64,000 bases of DNA from Bosea sp. OAE506 (GTDB lineage: Bacteria > Pseudomonadota > Alphaproteobacteria > Rhizobiales > Beijerinckiaceae). Numbering within the stretch: the first letter of the stretch is position 1; each line of letters starts with the position of its first letter. Where the stretch lies: assembly GCF_040546595.1 (NCBI RefSeq), contig NZ_JBEPOB010000001.1, forward strand, positions 2,047,001 to 2,111,000, written 5' to 3'. This document shows positions 9,203 through 21,803 of this stretch, in pieces. Both the position numbers and the translations under genes were made by a program. A model generated the notes under the pieces. The model had not been told where the DNA came from, searched no databases, and saw only the letters and a list, made by a program, of their open reading frames with translations.

Positions 9203-10636
9203 TCATCCTGGAAACTCCGCCAGGCCGAACCGTGTCGGGGGAAGAGGCCGCGCGACGGCAGCGCTTCGCACCAGCGGGCCGATGGCGACCAGCGTGGCGA
9301 AGAGCAGCGCGACCTCGATGTGGTAGACGGCATTATAGGCAGCGGCCGGATCGGACAGGCCCGGCCCGAGCGCGCCGCTGCTCGCGAGCGCGGCGAAACC
9401 GTCCCGGATCGCACCGCCCAGCGCGATGGCTATTCCCGCGGCGGTGGCCTGGGCGGCTCCCCAGATGCCGACGGCGAGACCGGTCTGCGGGCCGTCGTCG
9501 AGCTCCATGGCGATCGTCAGCGTGCTGACCGAGAACAGGCCGCCGCCGAAGCCGATCAGCACCGTTCCGAAGCGAAACAGGCCTGGTGTCTCGATGGTGC
9601 CCGCGAAAATCACGCAGGGAAAGGCGACCAGGCCGAAGACGAGGCCCAGTGCGGCGAGACGGTAGGGATCGACGCCCGCATTCAGGGCGCGCGCGGCCAG
9701 GGCGAAGGCGGCCAGCGAGCCCAGAGCGAGCAGCGCGGTCAGCATCGTCGTGCCGCTGACGCTGAGCTTCAGCACCTGGGCGCCATAGGGCTCGAGGATA
9801 ACGTCCTGCATGTTGAAGGCCGCGGTCCCGAGCGCCACGGCGACGAGGAAGCGCGTCGCTCCCGGCCGGGCGACGAAGCTGCGCAGGATGGTGGCGAAGG
9901 CGGGGCGTTCGCGATCGGCGCGGGTCAGGGCCGGGTTGCGGGCCTCCTGCTTCCACAGCGCGATGACGTTCAGCGCCATCGTGACGACGGCGGCACCCTG
10001 GACGACCTGGATCAGGCGCAGGGGCGAGAAATCCGCCAGCAGCCAGGCGAAGACCAGCCCGCTCGCGACCATGCCGAGCAGCAGGGTGACATAGAGCAGC
10101 GCGACCACGCGGGCGCGGGTCGCGGGCGTGGCGAGATCGGTGGCGAGCGCGAGCCCCGCCGTCTGCGTCGTGTGAAGGCCGGCACCGACCAGCAGGAAGG
10201 CGAGCGCCGCCCCGATCTGCCCGTAGAGCACCGGGCCGACGCCGTCGCCGGAGAGAACCAGCAGCGCGAAGGGCATGATTGCGAGCCCGCCGAACTGCAG
10301 CAGGGAACCGAACCAGATATAGGGCACCCGCCGCCAGCCCAGCACCGAGCGATGCATGTCGGAGCGGTGGCCGATCAGCGCGCGCAACGGCGCGAACAGG
10401 AAGGGCAGGCAGACCATCGCCGCCACCAGCGTCGCGGAGACGTTGAGCTCGACGATCATGACCCGGTTGAGGGTGCCGACCAGAAGCACGGTGGCCATGC
10501 CGACCGCGATCTGGAAGAGCGAGAGCCGCAGGATCCGGCCCAGCGGCAGTTCCGGCGAGGCCGCATCGGCAAAGGGCAGCCAGCGCGGACCGATCCGCGT
10601 CAGACCCTTCACGAAGGCGGCCGAAACCGGGTTCAT
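9203..10636 (-). CDS. lhaA: LH1 assembly protein LhaA (PucC family)
   Basis: This 477-residue, 12-span protein is of the BCH/PucC branch of the major facilitator superfamily. The opening LGRILRLSLFQIAVGMATVLLVGTLNRVMIVEL and the loop HRSDMHRSVLGWRRVPYIW are diagnostic. LhaA is thought to deliver bacteriochlorophyll or aid LH1 assembly. The start overlaps the bchM stop (ATGA). A paralogue, bch2, lies at 18959. Confidence 0.94.
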   Translation of the reverse strand: MNPVSAAFVKGLTRIGPRWLPFADAASPELPLGRILRLSLFQIAVGMATVLLVGTLNRVMIVELNVSATLVAAMVCLPFLFAPLRALIGHRSDMHRSVLGWRRVPYIWFGSLLQFGGLAIMPFALLVLSGDGVGPVLYGQIGAALAFLLVGAGLHTTQTAGLALATDLATPATRARVVALLYVTLLLGMVASGLVFAWLLADFSPLRLIQVVQGAAVVTMALNVIALWKQEARNPALTRADRERPAFATILRSFVARPGATRFLVAVALGTAAFNMQDVILEPYGAQVLKLSVSGTTMLTALLALGSLAAFALAARALNAGVDPYRLAALGLVFGLVAFPCVIFAGTIETPGLFRFGTVLIGFGGGLFSVSTLTIAMELDDGPQTGLAVGIWGAAQATAAGIAIALGGAIRDGFAALASSGALGPGLSDPAAAYNAVYHIEVALLFATLVAIGPLVRSAAVARPLPPTRFGLAEFPG

Positions 10637-11333
10637 CGGGCGACGAGCTCCAGGGCCTGAGATTTGTAGAAGGCGCTGGAGACCCGCTCGCTGCGGCCGA
10701 TCCGCCACGGCGCGAGGCTGCGCTCGCCGGCGATGGCCCGAGCGAGGCTGTCCGAGCTGACGGGCTCGATCGCAGGCGCACGGTCCGCCCGCGGGAAGGC
10801 GAGGCCGGCCCAGTGCATCAGCGTCAGCGCCGGCGTGCGCGGCGCATGGGTGACGAGCATCGAGCCGGCCGTGCGTTCGGCCAGGCGCGAGAGCGCGCCG
10901 ACGATGTCGGCGGCCTTGTAGTGGATCAGGGAATCCATCGCGACGACATGGTCGAAGCGGCCCAGCGCCGGGTCGAGCATGTCGCCGGTGCGGAAGCTGA
11001 TCGAACCGCCGCAGAGCTTGCGCGGGCTGCGGTCCTGCGCCAGCGCGACCAGCGTCGGCGACAGATCGATGGCGGTGACATGGGCGCCGCGCAGGGCGCA
11101 TTCGACGGCCAGCGCCCCGGTGCCGCAGCCGGCGTCGAGGATGCGGGCGCCGCGAATGTCATGGGGCAGCCAGGCCAGCAGCTTGTTGCGCATGGCGTCG
11201 CGGCCGGCGCGCACCGTGGCCCGGATGCCGCTGACGGGCGCGTCGGTAGTCAGCCGCGCCCAGGCATCGACCGCGGTGCGGTCGAAATAGGTCTGCAACT
11301 CGCCGCGACGCTGGATGTAGTTGGCGTCCGCCA

Positions 11334-11334
<1 letters not shown>
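10633..11334 (-). CDS. bchM: Mg-protoporphyrin IX methyltransferase
   Basis: This 233-residue SAM-dependent methyltransferase makes Mg-protoporphyrin IX monomethyl ester, the AcsF substrate. Motif I is ILDAGCGTGALAVE, followed by VTAIDLSP and FDHVVAMDSLIHY, the BchM pattern. The N-terminus YFDRTAVDAWARLT is typical. Its ATG shares one base with the bchL TGA (TGATG). It has the usual place between bchL and lhaA. Confidence 0.96.
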
Positions 11335-12440
<1,106 letters not shown>

Positions 12441-12466
<26 letters not shown>

Positions 12467-14054
12467 CGTAGAGTGTCTCCACCGTGATCGGGCTGATCCC
12501 GCGCTCGCCTGCAAATTTTTCGGTGTTGCGCCGCGCCTTGCCGCGCACGAAAAACGGGATCTTCTTCAGTTCAAGCTCGGCATCGGGCGCCCAGCTGAGG
12601 ACGATCGGCCTCTCGGCGACCAGCACCGGGGCCTCCATCGCGGCGACGACCGGGGCGCGCTCGACGGCGTCGGTAACCGGGGCCGGGCGACCGGCCGCGT
12701 GCTTCGTGCCATGCCCGAGATGCGAGGAGCCGGCGCCGTCGTTGAACTCGAAATCGTCGCGGAACATGCCGAGCAGGTGTTCCTCGAGGCCCATCATCAG
12801 CGGATGGACCCAGGAGTCGAAGATGACGTTGGCGCCCTCGAAGCCCATCTGCGGCGAGTAGCGCGCCGGGAAATCCTGGACATGGACCGGGGCCGAAATC
12901 ACCGCGCAGGGGATGCCGAGGCGCTTGGCGATGTGGCGTTCCATCTGCGTGCCGAGCACGAGCTCCGGCTGCAGCTCGGCGCAGGCCGCCTCGACCTCGA
13001 GATAATCGTCGGTGATCAGGGCCTCGAGCCCGAGCCGGGCGGCGGCCTCGCGGACATCGCGGGCCTGCTCGTGGGAATAGGTACCGAGGCCGACGACCTT
13101 GAAGCCCAGCTCCTCGCTGGCGATTCGGGCGGCGGCGATCGCATGCGTCGCGTCTCCGAAGACGAAGACACGCTTGCCGGTCAGATAGGTCGAATCGACC
13201 GAGCGTGAATACCAGGGCAGGCGCGAGGCCGCATCGGCCAGGACCGGGGCGGGGTCGACACCGGCGAGACGGGCCACCTCGGTGACGAAGTCGCGCGTGG
13301 CCCCGACGCCGATCGGCACCGTGGCGACGGTCGGCTGGCCGAAGGCGCGCTTGAGCCATTGCGCGGCCTGGCCGGCGATCTCGGGATAGAGCACGACGTT
13401 GAAGTCGGCGTCGCCGAGCCGGGCGATGTCGGCGGCACTCGCCTGCCAGGGCGCGGTGACGTTGACCACGACACCGAGGCGCGAGAGCAGATCGGTGACC
13501 GCGCGGACGTCATCGCGGTGGCGGAAGCCCAGCGCCGTCGGCCCGAGGATGTTGCAGCGGGCGGGCTCGCCGGGCTTGCGGGCAGGGCGGGCGGTTCCCG
13601 GTGCGGGCATGTGCGGGCCGGCGAGGCCCCGCACCAGCCGGTAGAAGGTCTCGGCCGCGCCCCAGTTCTCTTTGCGCTGATAGGAGGGCAATTCGAGCGG
13701 GATCACCGGGATCGGTAGGCCCAGCGCGCGCGCCAGACCGGCCGGATCGTCCTGGATCAGCTCGCCGGTGCAGGAGGCGCCGACCAGCATCGCCGCCGGC
13801 TTGAAGCGCTCATAGGCGTCATGGGCGGCGCGCTGGAACAGGTCGGCGGTGTCGCCGCCGAGATCGCGTGCCTGGAAGGTGGTGTAGGTCACGGGCGGGC
13901 GTTCACCGCGCCGCTCGATCATGGTGAAGAGCAGGTCGGCATAGGTGTCGCCCTGGGGGGCGTGCAGGACGTAGTGCACGTCGGTCATCGCGGTCGCGAT
14001 CCGCATCGCGCCGACATGCGGGGGGCCTTCATAGGTCCAGACGGTGAGCTGCAT
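12441..14054 (-). CDS. bchB: Dark protochlorophyllide reductase subunit B
   Basis: This 537-residue nitrogenase-MoFe-like subunit, with BchN, binds the catalytic 4Fe-4S cluster and reduces ring D of protochlorophyllide without light. It begins [23 protein letters not shown] and has the [13 protein letters not shown] loop. The C-terminal domain (about residues 485-537; [22 protein letters not shown] to YDAKAHFGR) is the BchB-specific tail. It follows bchN by 2 bases. Confidence 0.97.
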
Positions 14055-14056
14055 CG

Positions 14057-15957
<1,901 letters not shown>

Positions 15958-15973
15958 CTTTGCTGCAATGCAA

Positions 15974-15991
15974 TGTCAAAATAAGTGGACA
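15974..15991. promoter_or_regulatory. PpsR/CrtJ box 2 of the bchF promoter
   Basis: TGTCAAAATAAGTGGACA fits TGT-N12-ACA exactly. Its start on the plus strand is the complement of a minus-strand TTGACA, a good -35. The centre-to-centre spacing of 34 bases from box 1 allows cooperative binding by PpsR tetramers. Confidence 0.87.
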
Positions 15992-16226
15992 GACGCGGCG
16001 AGCCAACCTAGGGTGACATCGCCGCATCGTGAGTGGCGCCGCGCGCCCCCCAAGGGCCGCCCTCCGCCTCTGGGTCAGGAGGGGCCGATCAGCTTGGTTT
16101 TGCTGGTCCTTTTGTTGTTTTCGCAACAGTTTTTGCCGTGGAATAACGGCATTGCTCTTGGGCGAATACAGATTTGATCCATAATCATTTCATGATTGCG
16201 GATGGGGCAAGGTCGTGCTTCACTCT

Positions 16227-16240
16227 TTGACATAGGTCAA
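16227..16240. promoter_or_regulatory. FNR/FixK-like palindrome before ppaA
   Basis: TTGACATAGGTCAA is a perfect TTGAC-N4-GTCAA inverted repeat, one base per half away from the FNR/FixK consensus TTGAT-N4-ATCAA. It lies 103 bases before the ppaA start. Oxygen control by FnrL or FixK of ppaA is a fair inference. Confidence 0.55.
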
Positions 16241-16342
16241 AGGAACTGCCTTCCAGACCGTGGGACGCCTCGGCGGCCACTACGTAACAGGACCGACAGA
16301 GTTCCTGGCTGGATCGGACGGTTGCCTGAGGGAGGTGGCCTC

Positions 16343-17251
16343 ATGCCTGACTCGGGACGCTCATCCCTGGCTGCACGATCGACCTATTCAGACGACGTGT
16401 GCAGCCTGCCAGATTTACCGGGAACCAACTGGTGTCCCCTCGATTCCGTCAGTCCCGTGCCGGAGCCAGGCTTGCGTGCTGACCTGGCGCGCACCATCGA
16501 GACCGAGATCATTCCGCGGCTGATGCTGGCGCATCGAGCGCCGGGTGTGGTGCCACGCCCGGCCGGCGCGGGCGATGCCATCACGATGACCGATGCCGAT
16601 GTCGCAAGCTTCGCCGAAATGGTCGTCCACAAGCCGCTGAGTGCGGCTCGGGCGCATCTTGACGGGATGCGCGATCGCGGTCTGACGGCCGAGGCGCTGA
16701 TCACCACGATCCTTTCGGCCACAGCGCGCCATCTCGGTGTGCTCTGGGAGCAGGACCGCTGCACCTTCGTCGACGTGACCGTCGGGCTCTCCCGATTGCA
16801 GCAGTTGCTCCGTGTCTACGGGCCGGCCTTCGAGGTCACCCCCGCCCCGACCGTCGAGCGAGGCAGGATTCTCCTGGCCGTCGTGCCGGGCGAGCAGCAC
16901 ACATTCGGTCTGGCCGTCGTCGAAGAGTTCTTCCGTCGCGCCGGCTGGCATGTGCAGTCCGAATTCCTGCCCTCGAAGCCGATCCTGATCGAGCATGTCC
17001 GCACCGAATGGTTCGATCTGGTGGGGCTCTCCGCCAGCGGCGAGGTTTCGGCCGCCGGCGTGACATCGGTGGTGACGGCCGTCCGTGCGGCTTCGCGCAA
17101 CAAATCCGTCCACATCATGCTCGGCGGCAACCTGTTCGTGGACGACCCGGCGCTGGCGGTTGCGCTCGGTGCCGACTTCGGAGCGCGCGACGCAGCGGAA
17201 GCGGTCAAGCGCGTCGACTGGATGCTCGAAACGAAAAAGATTACTTGTTGA
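16343..17251 (+). CDS. ppaA: PpaA/AerR B12-binding antirepressor
   Basis: This 302-residue protein relieves repression by PpsR/CrtJ in known phototrophs when it has cobalamin bound. A helical cap domain (about residues 95-155; LGVLWEQDRCTFVDVTVGLSRLQ) precedes a Rossmann-like B12 domain with ExHxxG at E184-H186-G189 and the late SASGEVSAAG and MLGGNLFVDD blocks. A GGAGG site 8 bases upstream fixes the start. It sits 73 bases before ppsR1, the standard antirepressor-repressor pair. Confidence 0.93.
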   Translation: MPDSGRSSLAARSTYSDDVCSLPDLPGTNWCPLDSVSPVPEPGLRADLARTIETEIIPRLMLAHRAPGVVPRPAGAGDAITMTDADVASFAEMVVHKPLSAARAHLDGMRDRGLTAEALITTILSATARHLGVLWEQDRCTFVDVTVGLSRLQQLLRVYGPAFEVTPAPTVERGRILLAVVPGEQHTFGLAVVEEFFRRAGWHVQSEFLPSKPILIEHVRTEWFDLVGLSASGEVSAAGVTSVVTAVRAASRNKSVHIMLGGNLFVDDPALAVALGADFGARDAAEAVKRVDWMLETKKITC

Positions 17252-17324
17252 TGACCGGGGGCGTCGTTATCTGCTAACGGCCTCCAGACCGCCCCTCGTA
17301 GGCAGGAACCGGGTACCCGTCGTT

Positions 17325-18776
17325 ATGAACGTCTTTGCTCCCCAGGCTCCTACACTCGGTTTCAAGGGTCAGTCCGGATGGCTGGGTAGGCTTGCGCCCG
17401 AGGTTGCCGGAAGCCTGATTACCGCGGCAAGCGACATCGCGCTTGTGCTCGACAGTGCCGGCGTCATCCTCGACGTCTCGGTCGGCACCGAGCAGTTGCG
17501 ACGCAGCGGGCATCGGGACTGGATCGGCCGCAACTGGGTCGATGTCGTGTCCCTCGAAAGCCGGCCGAAGGTTCTCGATCTCATCGCAAACGCCGGCAGC
17601 GAAACCTCGATCCAGTTTCGCGAACTGACCCACGTCCTGGAGGGCGGTGACGTCCCCGTGCGCTATTCGGCCATGCAGGTCGGCGAGGACGGTACGATCG
17701 TCGCGCTTGGCCGCGACCTGCGCAATCTCACCCATCTCCAGCAGCAGCTCGTCGAGGCGCAGCAGGCGATGGAGCGCGAATATGCGCGGCTGCGGATGGC
17801 GGAAACCCGCTATCGCATGCTTTTCCATCTCACATCCGAGCCGGTGGTGATCGTGGACACCGCTCAGCTGCGCGTGGTCGAGGCCAACCCGGCGGCTCAG
17901 CAGCAGCTCGAGCTTCCGGCCGACAAGCTGGCCAACACCTCGATTCTGGCCGGGCTTGCGCCCGAGAGCGGCGAGGCCCTGCAGGGCATGCTGCGCGCCG
18001 TCCAGGCGACCGGCCGCGCCGACGAGACCGAGATCACGCTCGCATCCGGTGCGAAGCGGTTTCGGGCGCTGGCTTCGGCCTTCCGCCAGGACAATGCCGG
18101 CTATCTGCTGATCCGGCTGACGCCGGTCGCAGGTGCGGGGGGCGCCGAATCCGCTTCCGAGAGCCGCATTGTCGGCCTGCTGGAACAACTGCCCGACGGG
18201 TTTGTGGTGATCAGCCCCGATCTGAAGGTTCTGGAGGCGAACCGCGCCTTCCTCGATCTGGCGCAGCTCTCGAGCAAGCACCAGGCGCTGGGCGAGCCGC
18301 TCGACAGCTGGCTCGGCCGGCCCGGCATCGACCTGCAACTGCTGATGGTGACGCTGACCGAGCATGGCGTCGTCCGGAATTTCAACACCATCATCCGCGG
18401 CCAGTTCGGGACCGTGGAGGAGGTCGAACTCTCGGCCGTGCCGGCGCTGAGCGGCAGCACGCCCTCCTATGGCTTCGTCATTCGCAGCCTCGGCGTCCGC
18501 AACGCGCTGGCCGGCCAGCGCAGCCGCGGCCTGCCGCGCTCGGTCGAGCATCTGACCGAGCTGGTCGGGCGCGTGTCGCTGCGCGAACTCGTGCGCGAAA
18601 CCACGGATGTCATCGAGAAGCTTTGCATCGAAGCCGCTCTCGAGCTGAGCAAGGACAACCGCGCGTCGGCCGCCAACATGCTCGGGCTCAGCCGCCAGAG
18701 CTTCTACGCCAAGCTGCGCCGCCACGGCCTGGGCGATCTCGACGACGGCGAGGACGACGGCAGCGATCTGAACTAA
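17325..18776 (+). CDS. ppsR: PpsR/CrtJ transcriptional repressor, copy 1
   Basis: This 483-residue regulator silences bch, crt and puc genes in air. It has an N-terminal PAS-like domain, a long helix with LQQQLVEAQQAMEREYARLRMAETRYRMLF (about residues 138-167), two PAS domains and a Fis-type helix-turn-helix (NRASAANMLGLSRQSFYAKLRRHGL). Its only cysteine is C434 just before the helix-turn-helix (IEKLCIEAA). Redox pairing of two cysteines, as proposed for Rhodobacter PpsR, is thus impossible within one chain. A second copy lies at 21804. Confidence 0.96.
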   Translation: MNVFAPQAPTLGFKGQSGWLGRLAPEVAGSLITAASDIALVLDSAGVILDVSVGTEQLRRSGHRDWIGRNWVDVVSLESRPKVLDLIANAGSETSIQFRELTHVLEGGDVPVRYSAMQVGEDGTIVALGRDLRNLTHLQQQLVEAQQAMEREYARLRMAETRYRMLFHLTSEPVVIVDTAQLRVVEANPAAQQQLELPADKLANTSILAGLAPESGEALQGMLRAVQATGRADETEITLASGAKRFRALASAFRQDNAGYLLIRLTPVAGAGGAESASESRIVGLLEQLPDGFVVISPDLKVLEANRAFLDLAQLSSKHQALGEPLDSWLGRPGIDLQLLMVTLTEHGVVRNFNTIIRGQFGTVEEVELSAVPALSGSTPSYGFVIRSLGVRNALAGQRSRGLPRSVEHLTELVGRVSLRELVRETTDVIEKLCIEAALELSKDNRASAANMLGLSRQSFYAKLRRHGLGDLDDGEDDGSDLN

Positions 18777-18789
18777 CGCAGCTGCTGAT

Positions 18790-18807
18790 TGTCATGTTGA
18801 GTTGACA
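18790..18807. promoter_or_regulatory. PpsR/CrtJ box upstream of bch2
   Basis: TGTCATGTTGAGTTGACA is a perfect TGT-N12-ACA match lying 14 bases after the ppsR1 stop. Its end reads TTGACA, a -35 for a rightward promoter of bch2-bchP. Confidence 0.87.
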
Positions 18808-18824
18808 TTTTTTGATCTCAAATC

Positions 18825-18842
18825 TGTCAGTTTAGATTGACG
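18825..18842. promoter_or_regulatory. Second, imperfect PpsR box upstream of bch2
   Basis: TGTCAGTTTAGATTGACG matches TGT-N12-ACA except for the last base. Its centre lies 35 bases from the perfect box, nearly the same spacing as in front of bchF, which supports a paired site. Confidence 0.6.
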
Positions 18843-18958
18843 ACCTGAGGCCTGCGGGCCTAGCCTTGGGTCATGAAGCGCCCTCAGGCCATTACCCTCC
18901 CTTCGAGCTCCCCACCGGCTGTGAAAGCCTGCGCCGGGCGGACAGAAGGAGCCGCGCG

Positions 18959-20299
18959 ATGAGCGCGCCGCTGGGCTGGGTCGGCATCATGCGCCTGGGC
19001 CTCGTGCAGACGGCGATCGGTGCCATCGTCGTTCTCACCACCTCCACCATCAACCGCGTCATGGTCGTCGAGCTGGCATTGCCGGCGGTCCTCCCGGGGC
19101 TGCTGGTCGCGCTGCATTACGCGGTGCAGATCCTGCGGCCACGCTGGGGCCATGGCTCCGATGTCGGTGGGCGGCTGACGCCCTGGATCATCGGCGGCAT
19201 GGCCGTGCTGGCACTGGGCGGATTTGGTGCCGCGGTGGCGACGGCGCTGATGGAAAGCGCCTTCTGGCCCGGCGTCCTGCTCGCTGCCTTCTCCTTCGCG
19301 GCGATCGGCATGGGTGTCGGCGCCAGCGGCACCTGCCTGCTGATCCTGCTCTCGCGCCGCGTCGCCGATGCGCGCCGCCCGGCCGCCGCGACCGTGGTCT
19401 GGGTGATGATGATCGCCGGCTTCATCGTCACGGCCGGGCTCGTCGGCCATCTGCTCGACCCGTTCTCGACAGGCCGGCTTGTCGCCATTTCCGGTGCCGT
19501 CAGCGCGATCGCATTCACTGTCACCGTGCTGGCGGTCCGCGGCGTCGAGATAGCCGGCGGCGGCGCTGCCGCGGCCGAATCCGCGGGCGCCATCGATACC
19601 GGTTTCCGCGCCGCCTTGCGCGAGGTCTGGGACGAGCCGCAGGCCCGGCTCTTCGCCATCTTCATCTTCGTCTCGATGATCGCCTACAGCGCGCAGGACC
19701 TCATCCTCGAGCCCTTCGCCGGCACCGTCTTCGGCTTCACGCCGGGGGAGAGCACGCGGCTTGCCGGGGTCCAGAACGGCGGGGTTCTCGCCGGGATGGT
19801 TCTCGTCGCCGTCGTCACGACGTTGGCCGGAGCGCGGGCGGGGTCGCTGCGGCTCTGGGCCGTCGGCGGCTGCATCGCCTCGGCGCTGGCGCTGGCGGGG
19901 CTTGCCCTGTCGCCCTTCACGGGCAGCGGCTTTCCGCTGCGCGGCACCGTCTTCGCGCTGGGGCTCGCCAACGGCGCCTACGCGGTGGCGGCGATCGGCT
20001 CGATGATGCGCCTCGTCGGCGAGGGCCGGCCCGAGCGCCAGGGTGTCCGCATGGGGCTCTGGGGTGCGGCGCAGGGCGTCGCCTTCGGCCTCGGCGGGCT
20101 GTGCGGCGCGGGCGCAACGGACCTCGCGCGGCATCTCACCGGCACACCGGCCGTGGCCTATGCCGGTGTCTTCGCGGTCGAGGCGCTGCTCTTCGTCGTC
20201 TCGGCCGCGCTCGCTCTGGCGGTGGCGCGACAGGCGACGGAGCGCGAGCGCCGCGCACCGCGCGACCGTGACGGACTTCTCCTTCCCAACCCAGGGTGA
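18959..20299 (+). CDS. bch2: BCH/PucC family pigment-complex transporter (ORF428 type)
   Basis: This 446-residue, 12-span PucC-family protein starts GWVGIMRLGLVQTAIGAIVVLTTSTINRVMVVELALPAVLPGLLVALHYAVQ, the signature of the ORF428 gene found between bchG and bchP. LhaA is its paralogue. An AAGGAG site 7 bases before the ATG sets the start. The normal left neighbour bchG is absent: ppsR1 directly precedes. The protein probably helps deliver BChl to antenna proteins. Confidence 0.92.
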   Translation: MSAPLGWVGIMRLGLVQTAIGAIVVLTTSTINRVMVVELALPAVLPGLLVALHYAVQILRPRWGHGSDVGGRLTPWIIGGMAVLALGGFGAAVATALMESAFWPGVLLAAFSFAAIGMGVGASGTCLLILLSRRVADARRPAAATVVWVMMIAGFIVTAGLVGHLLDPFSTGRLVAISGAVSAIAFTVTVLAVRGVEIAGGGAAAAESAGAIDTGFRAALREVWDEPQARLFAIFIFVSMIAYSAQDLILEPFAGTVFGFTPGESTRLAGVQNGGVLAGMVLVAVVTTLAGARAGSLRLWAVGGCIASALALAGLALSPFTGSGFPLRGTVFALGLANGAYAVAAIGSMMRLVGEGRPERQGVRMGLWGAAQGVAFGLGGLCGAGATDLARHLTGTPAVAYAGVFAVEALLFVVSAALALAVARQATERERRAPRDRDGLLLPNPG

Positions 20300-20304
20300 C
20301 CGCG

Positions 20305-21519
20305 ATGAATCAGGTCCAGCCGCCTTTGCGTGACGAACCGGAGATGACCTACGATGTCGCCGTCGTCGGCGGCGGGCCCGCGGGGGCGACCGCCGCCCAC
20401 GATCTCGCCTGCGCGGGACACAGCGTCGTGCTGATCGACCGCGCCGGGCGGATCAAGCCCTGCGGAGGTGCCATTCCGCCCCGCGCGATCCGCGATTTCG
20501 CGATCCCGCCCTCGCAGATCGTCGCCCGCATCGCCTGCGCCCGCATGGTCGCGCCCTCGGCGACCAGCGTCGACATGCCCATCGACGACGGCTATGTCGG
20601 CATGGTCGATCGCGAGCCCTTCGACGAATGGCTGCGCGAACGGGCGGCCCAGTCGGGCGCGCGGCGCGTCACCGCGACCTTCGAGGGTTTCGAGCGCGAC
20701 CCGGACGGGACGGCGCGGCTGCATCTGCGGCCCCGCGACGGCGAGGCGCCGCTCAGCCTGCGGGCGCGGATGGTGATCGGTGCCGACGGCGCCAATTCGC
20801 CCCTGGCCCGTGCCGCGATGCCCGGCAGCAAGCGACCGCCCTTCGTCTTCGCCTATCACGAGATCGTCCGTGTCCCGACCCAGGCCGGCGGCGGCTATGA
20901 CGCGAAGCGGTGCGACGTCGTCTATCAGGGGCGGATCTCGCCCGATTTCTATGGCTGGGTCTTCCCACATGGCGGCACGGCCAGCATCGGCACCGGCAGC
21001 GCCCATAAGGGCTTCTCGCTGAAGGACGCCGTCAGCGTGCTGCGCCGCGAGGCGGGGCTCGAAGGCGCCGAGACGATCCGGCGCGAGGGGGCGCCGATCC
21101 CGATGAAGCCGCTGCGGAAATGGGACAATGGCCGCGACGTGCTGCTGGCCGGGGATGCGGCCGGAGTCGTCGCGCCGGCCTCGGGCGAGGGCATCTACTA
21201 CGCCATGCTGGGCGGGCGGCTGGCCGGCGAGGCCGTCCAGCTTGCGCTGAAGACCGGCGATGCACGCGCGTTGGCCACCGCCCGCAAGCGCTTCATGGCC
21301 GATCATGGCCGGGTGTTCTGGATTCTCGGCCTGATGCAGCGGATCTGGTACCGCAACGACAAGCGCCGCGAGCAGTTCGTCAAGCTCTGCCGCAACCCGG
21401 ACGTGCAGAAGCTGACCTGGGATTCCTACATGAACAAGCAGCTCGTGCGCGGCAAGTTCATGGCGCATGTCCGGGTCTTCTTCAACGATCTCAGCCATTT
21501 GCTCGGCATGGCGCGCTGA
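20305..21519 (+). CDS. bchP: Geranylgeranyl diphosphate/bacteriochlorophyll reductase
   Basis: This is a 404-residue flavoprotein that reduces the geranylgeranyl tail to phytyl. The FAD-binding start is VAVVGGGPAGATAAHDLA; IKPCGGAIPPRAI and VGDRE-like GMVDREPFDEWLRERA are the BchP blocks, and the second FAD motif is LLAGDAAGVVAPASGEGIYYAM. I take the ATG at 20305, five bases after the bch2 stop, with AGGG upstream; a GTG at 20296 would overlap bch2. Confidence 0.95.
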   Translation: MNQVQPPLRDEPEMTYDVAVVGGGPAGATAAHDLACAGHSVVLIDRAGRIKPCGGAIPPRAIRDFAIPPSQIVARIACARMVAPSATSVDMPIDDGYVGMVDREPFDEWLRERAAQSGARRVTATFEGFERDPDGTARLHLRPRDGEAPLSLRARMVIGADGANSPLARAAMPGSKRPPFVFAYHEIVRVPTQAGGGYDAKRCDVVYQGRISPDFYGWVFPHGGTASIGTGSAHKGFSLKDAVSVLRREAGLEGAETIRREGAPIPMKPLRKWDNGRDVLLAGDAAGVVAPASGEGIYYAMLGGRLAGEAVQLALKTGDARALATARKRFMADHGRVFWILGLMQRIWYRNDKRREQFVKLCRNPDVQKLTWDSYMNKQLVRGKFMAHVRVFFNDLSHLLGMAR

Positions 21520-21788
21520 TGGCGCTGCCGGGGCTCGCGAGCGTCGTCGATCTGGCGCTCGCCATCATCGTCGTCGAGCTTGTGCTGATCGGGCTGTCGG
21601 TCCGGCGCCCCGGCCAAACGCGGCTTTCGCTGCTGCCGACGGTCCTGTCGGGCCTGGGACTGCTGCTGGCGCTGCGCAGCGCGCTGGCGGGGGCGGCGCC
21701 GGGCGCGACGCTGGCGGCGCTGAGCTTCGGCGGCCTCGCCCATATCGCGGATCTCGTGCTGCGGCTGCGTCGCCCCGGCGCGCGGTAA
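21519..21788 (+). CDS. 89-residue membrane protein coupled to bchP
   Basis: This is an 89-residue, very hydrophobic protein with about three spans (LASVVDLALAIIVVELVLIGLSV; LLPTVLSGLGLLLALRSAL; AALSFGGLAHIADLVLRLRR). Its ATG shares a base with the bchP stop (TGATG), so it is almost certainly made with BchP. I recognise no family. The position suggests a role around the reductase or the membrane site of BChl esterification (inference). Confidence 0.7.
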   Translation: MALPGLASVVDLALAIIVVELVLIGLSVRRPGQTRLSLLPTVLSGLGLLLALRSALAGAAPGATLAALSFGGLAHIADLVLRLRRPGAR

Positions 21789-21803
21789 GCGTGTCGGGCT
21801 CGT

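Noticed and set aside
8408..10660. Rightward open frame of 750 codons across puhA and lhaA
   Set aside because: It is antisense to puhA and lhaA, low in complexity and without recognisable domains.
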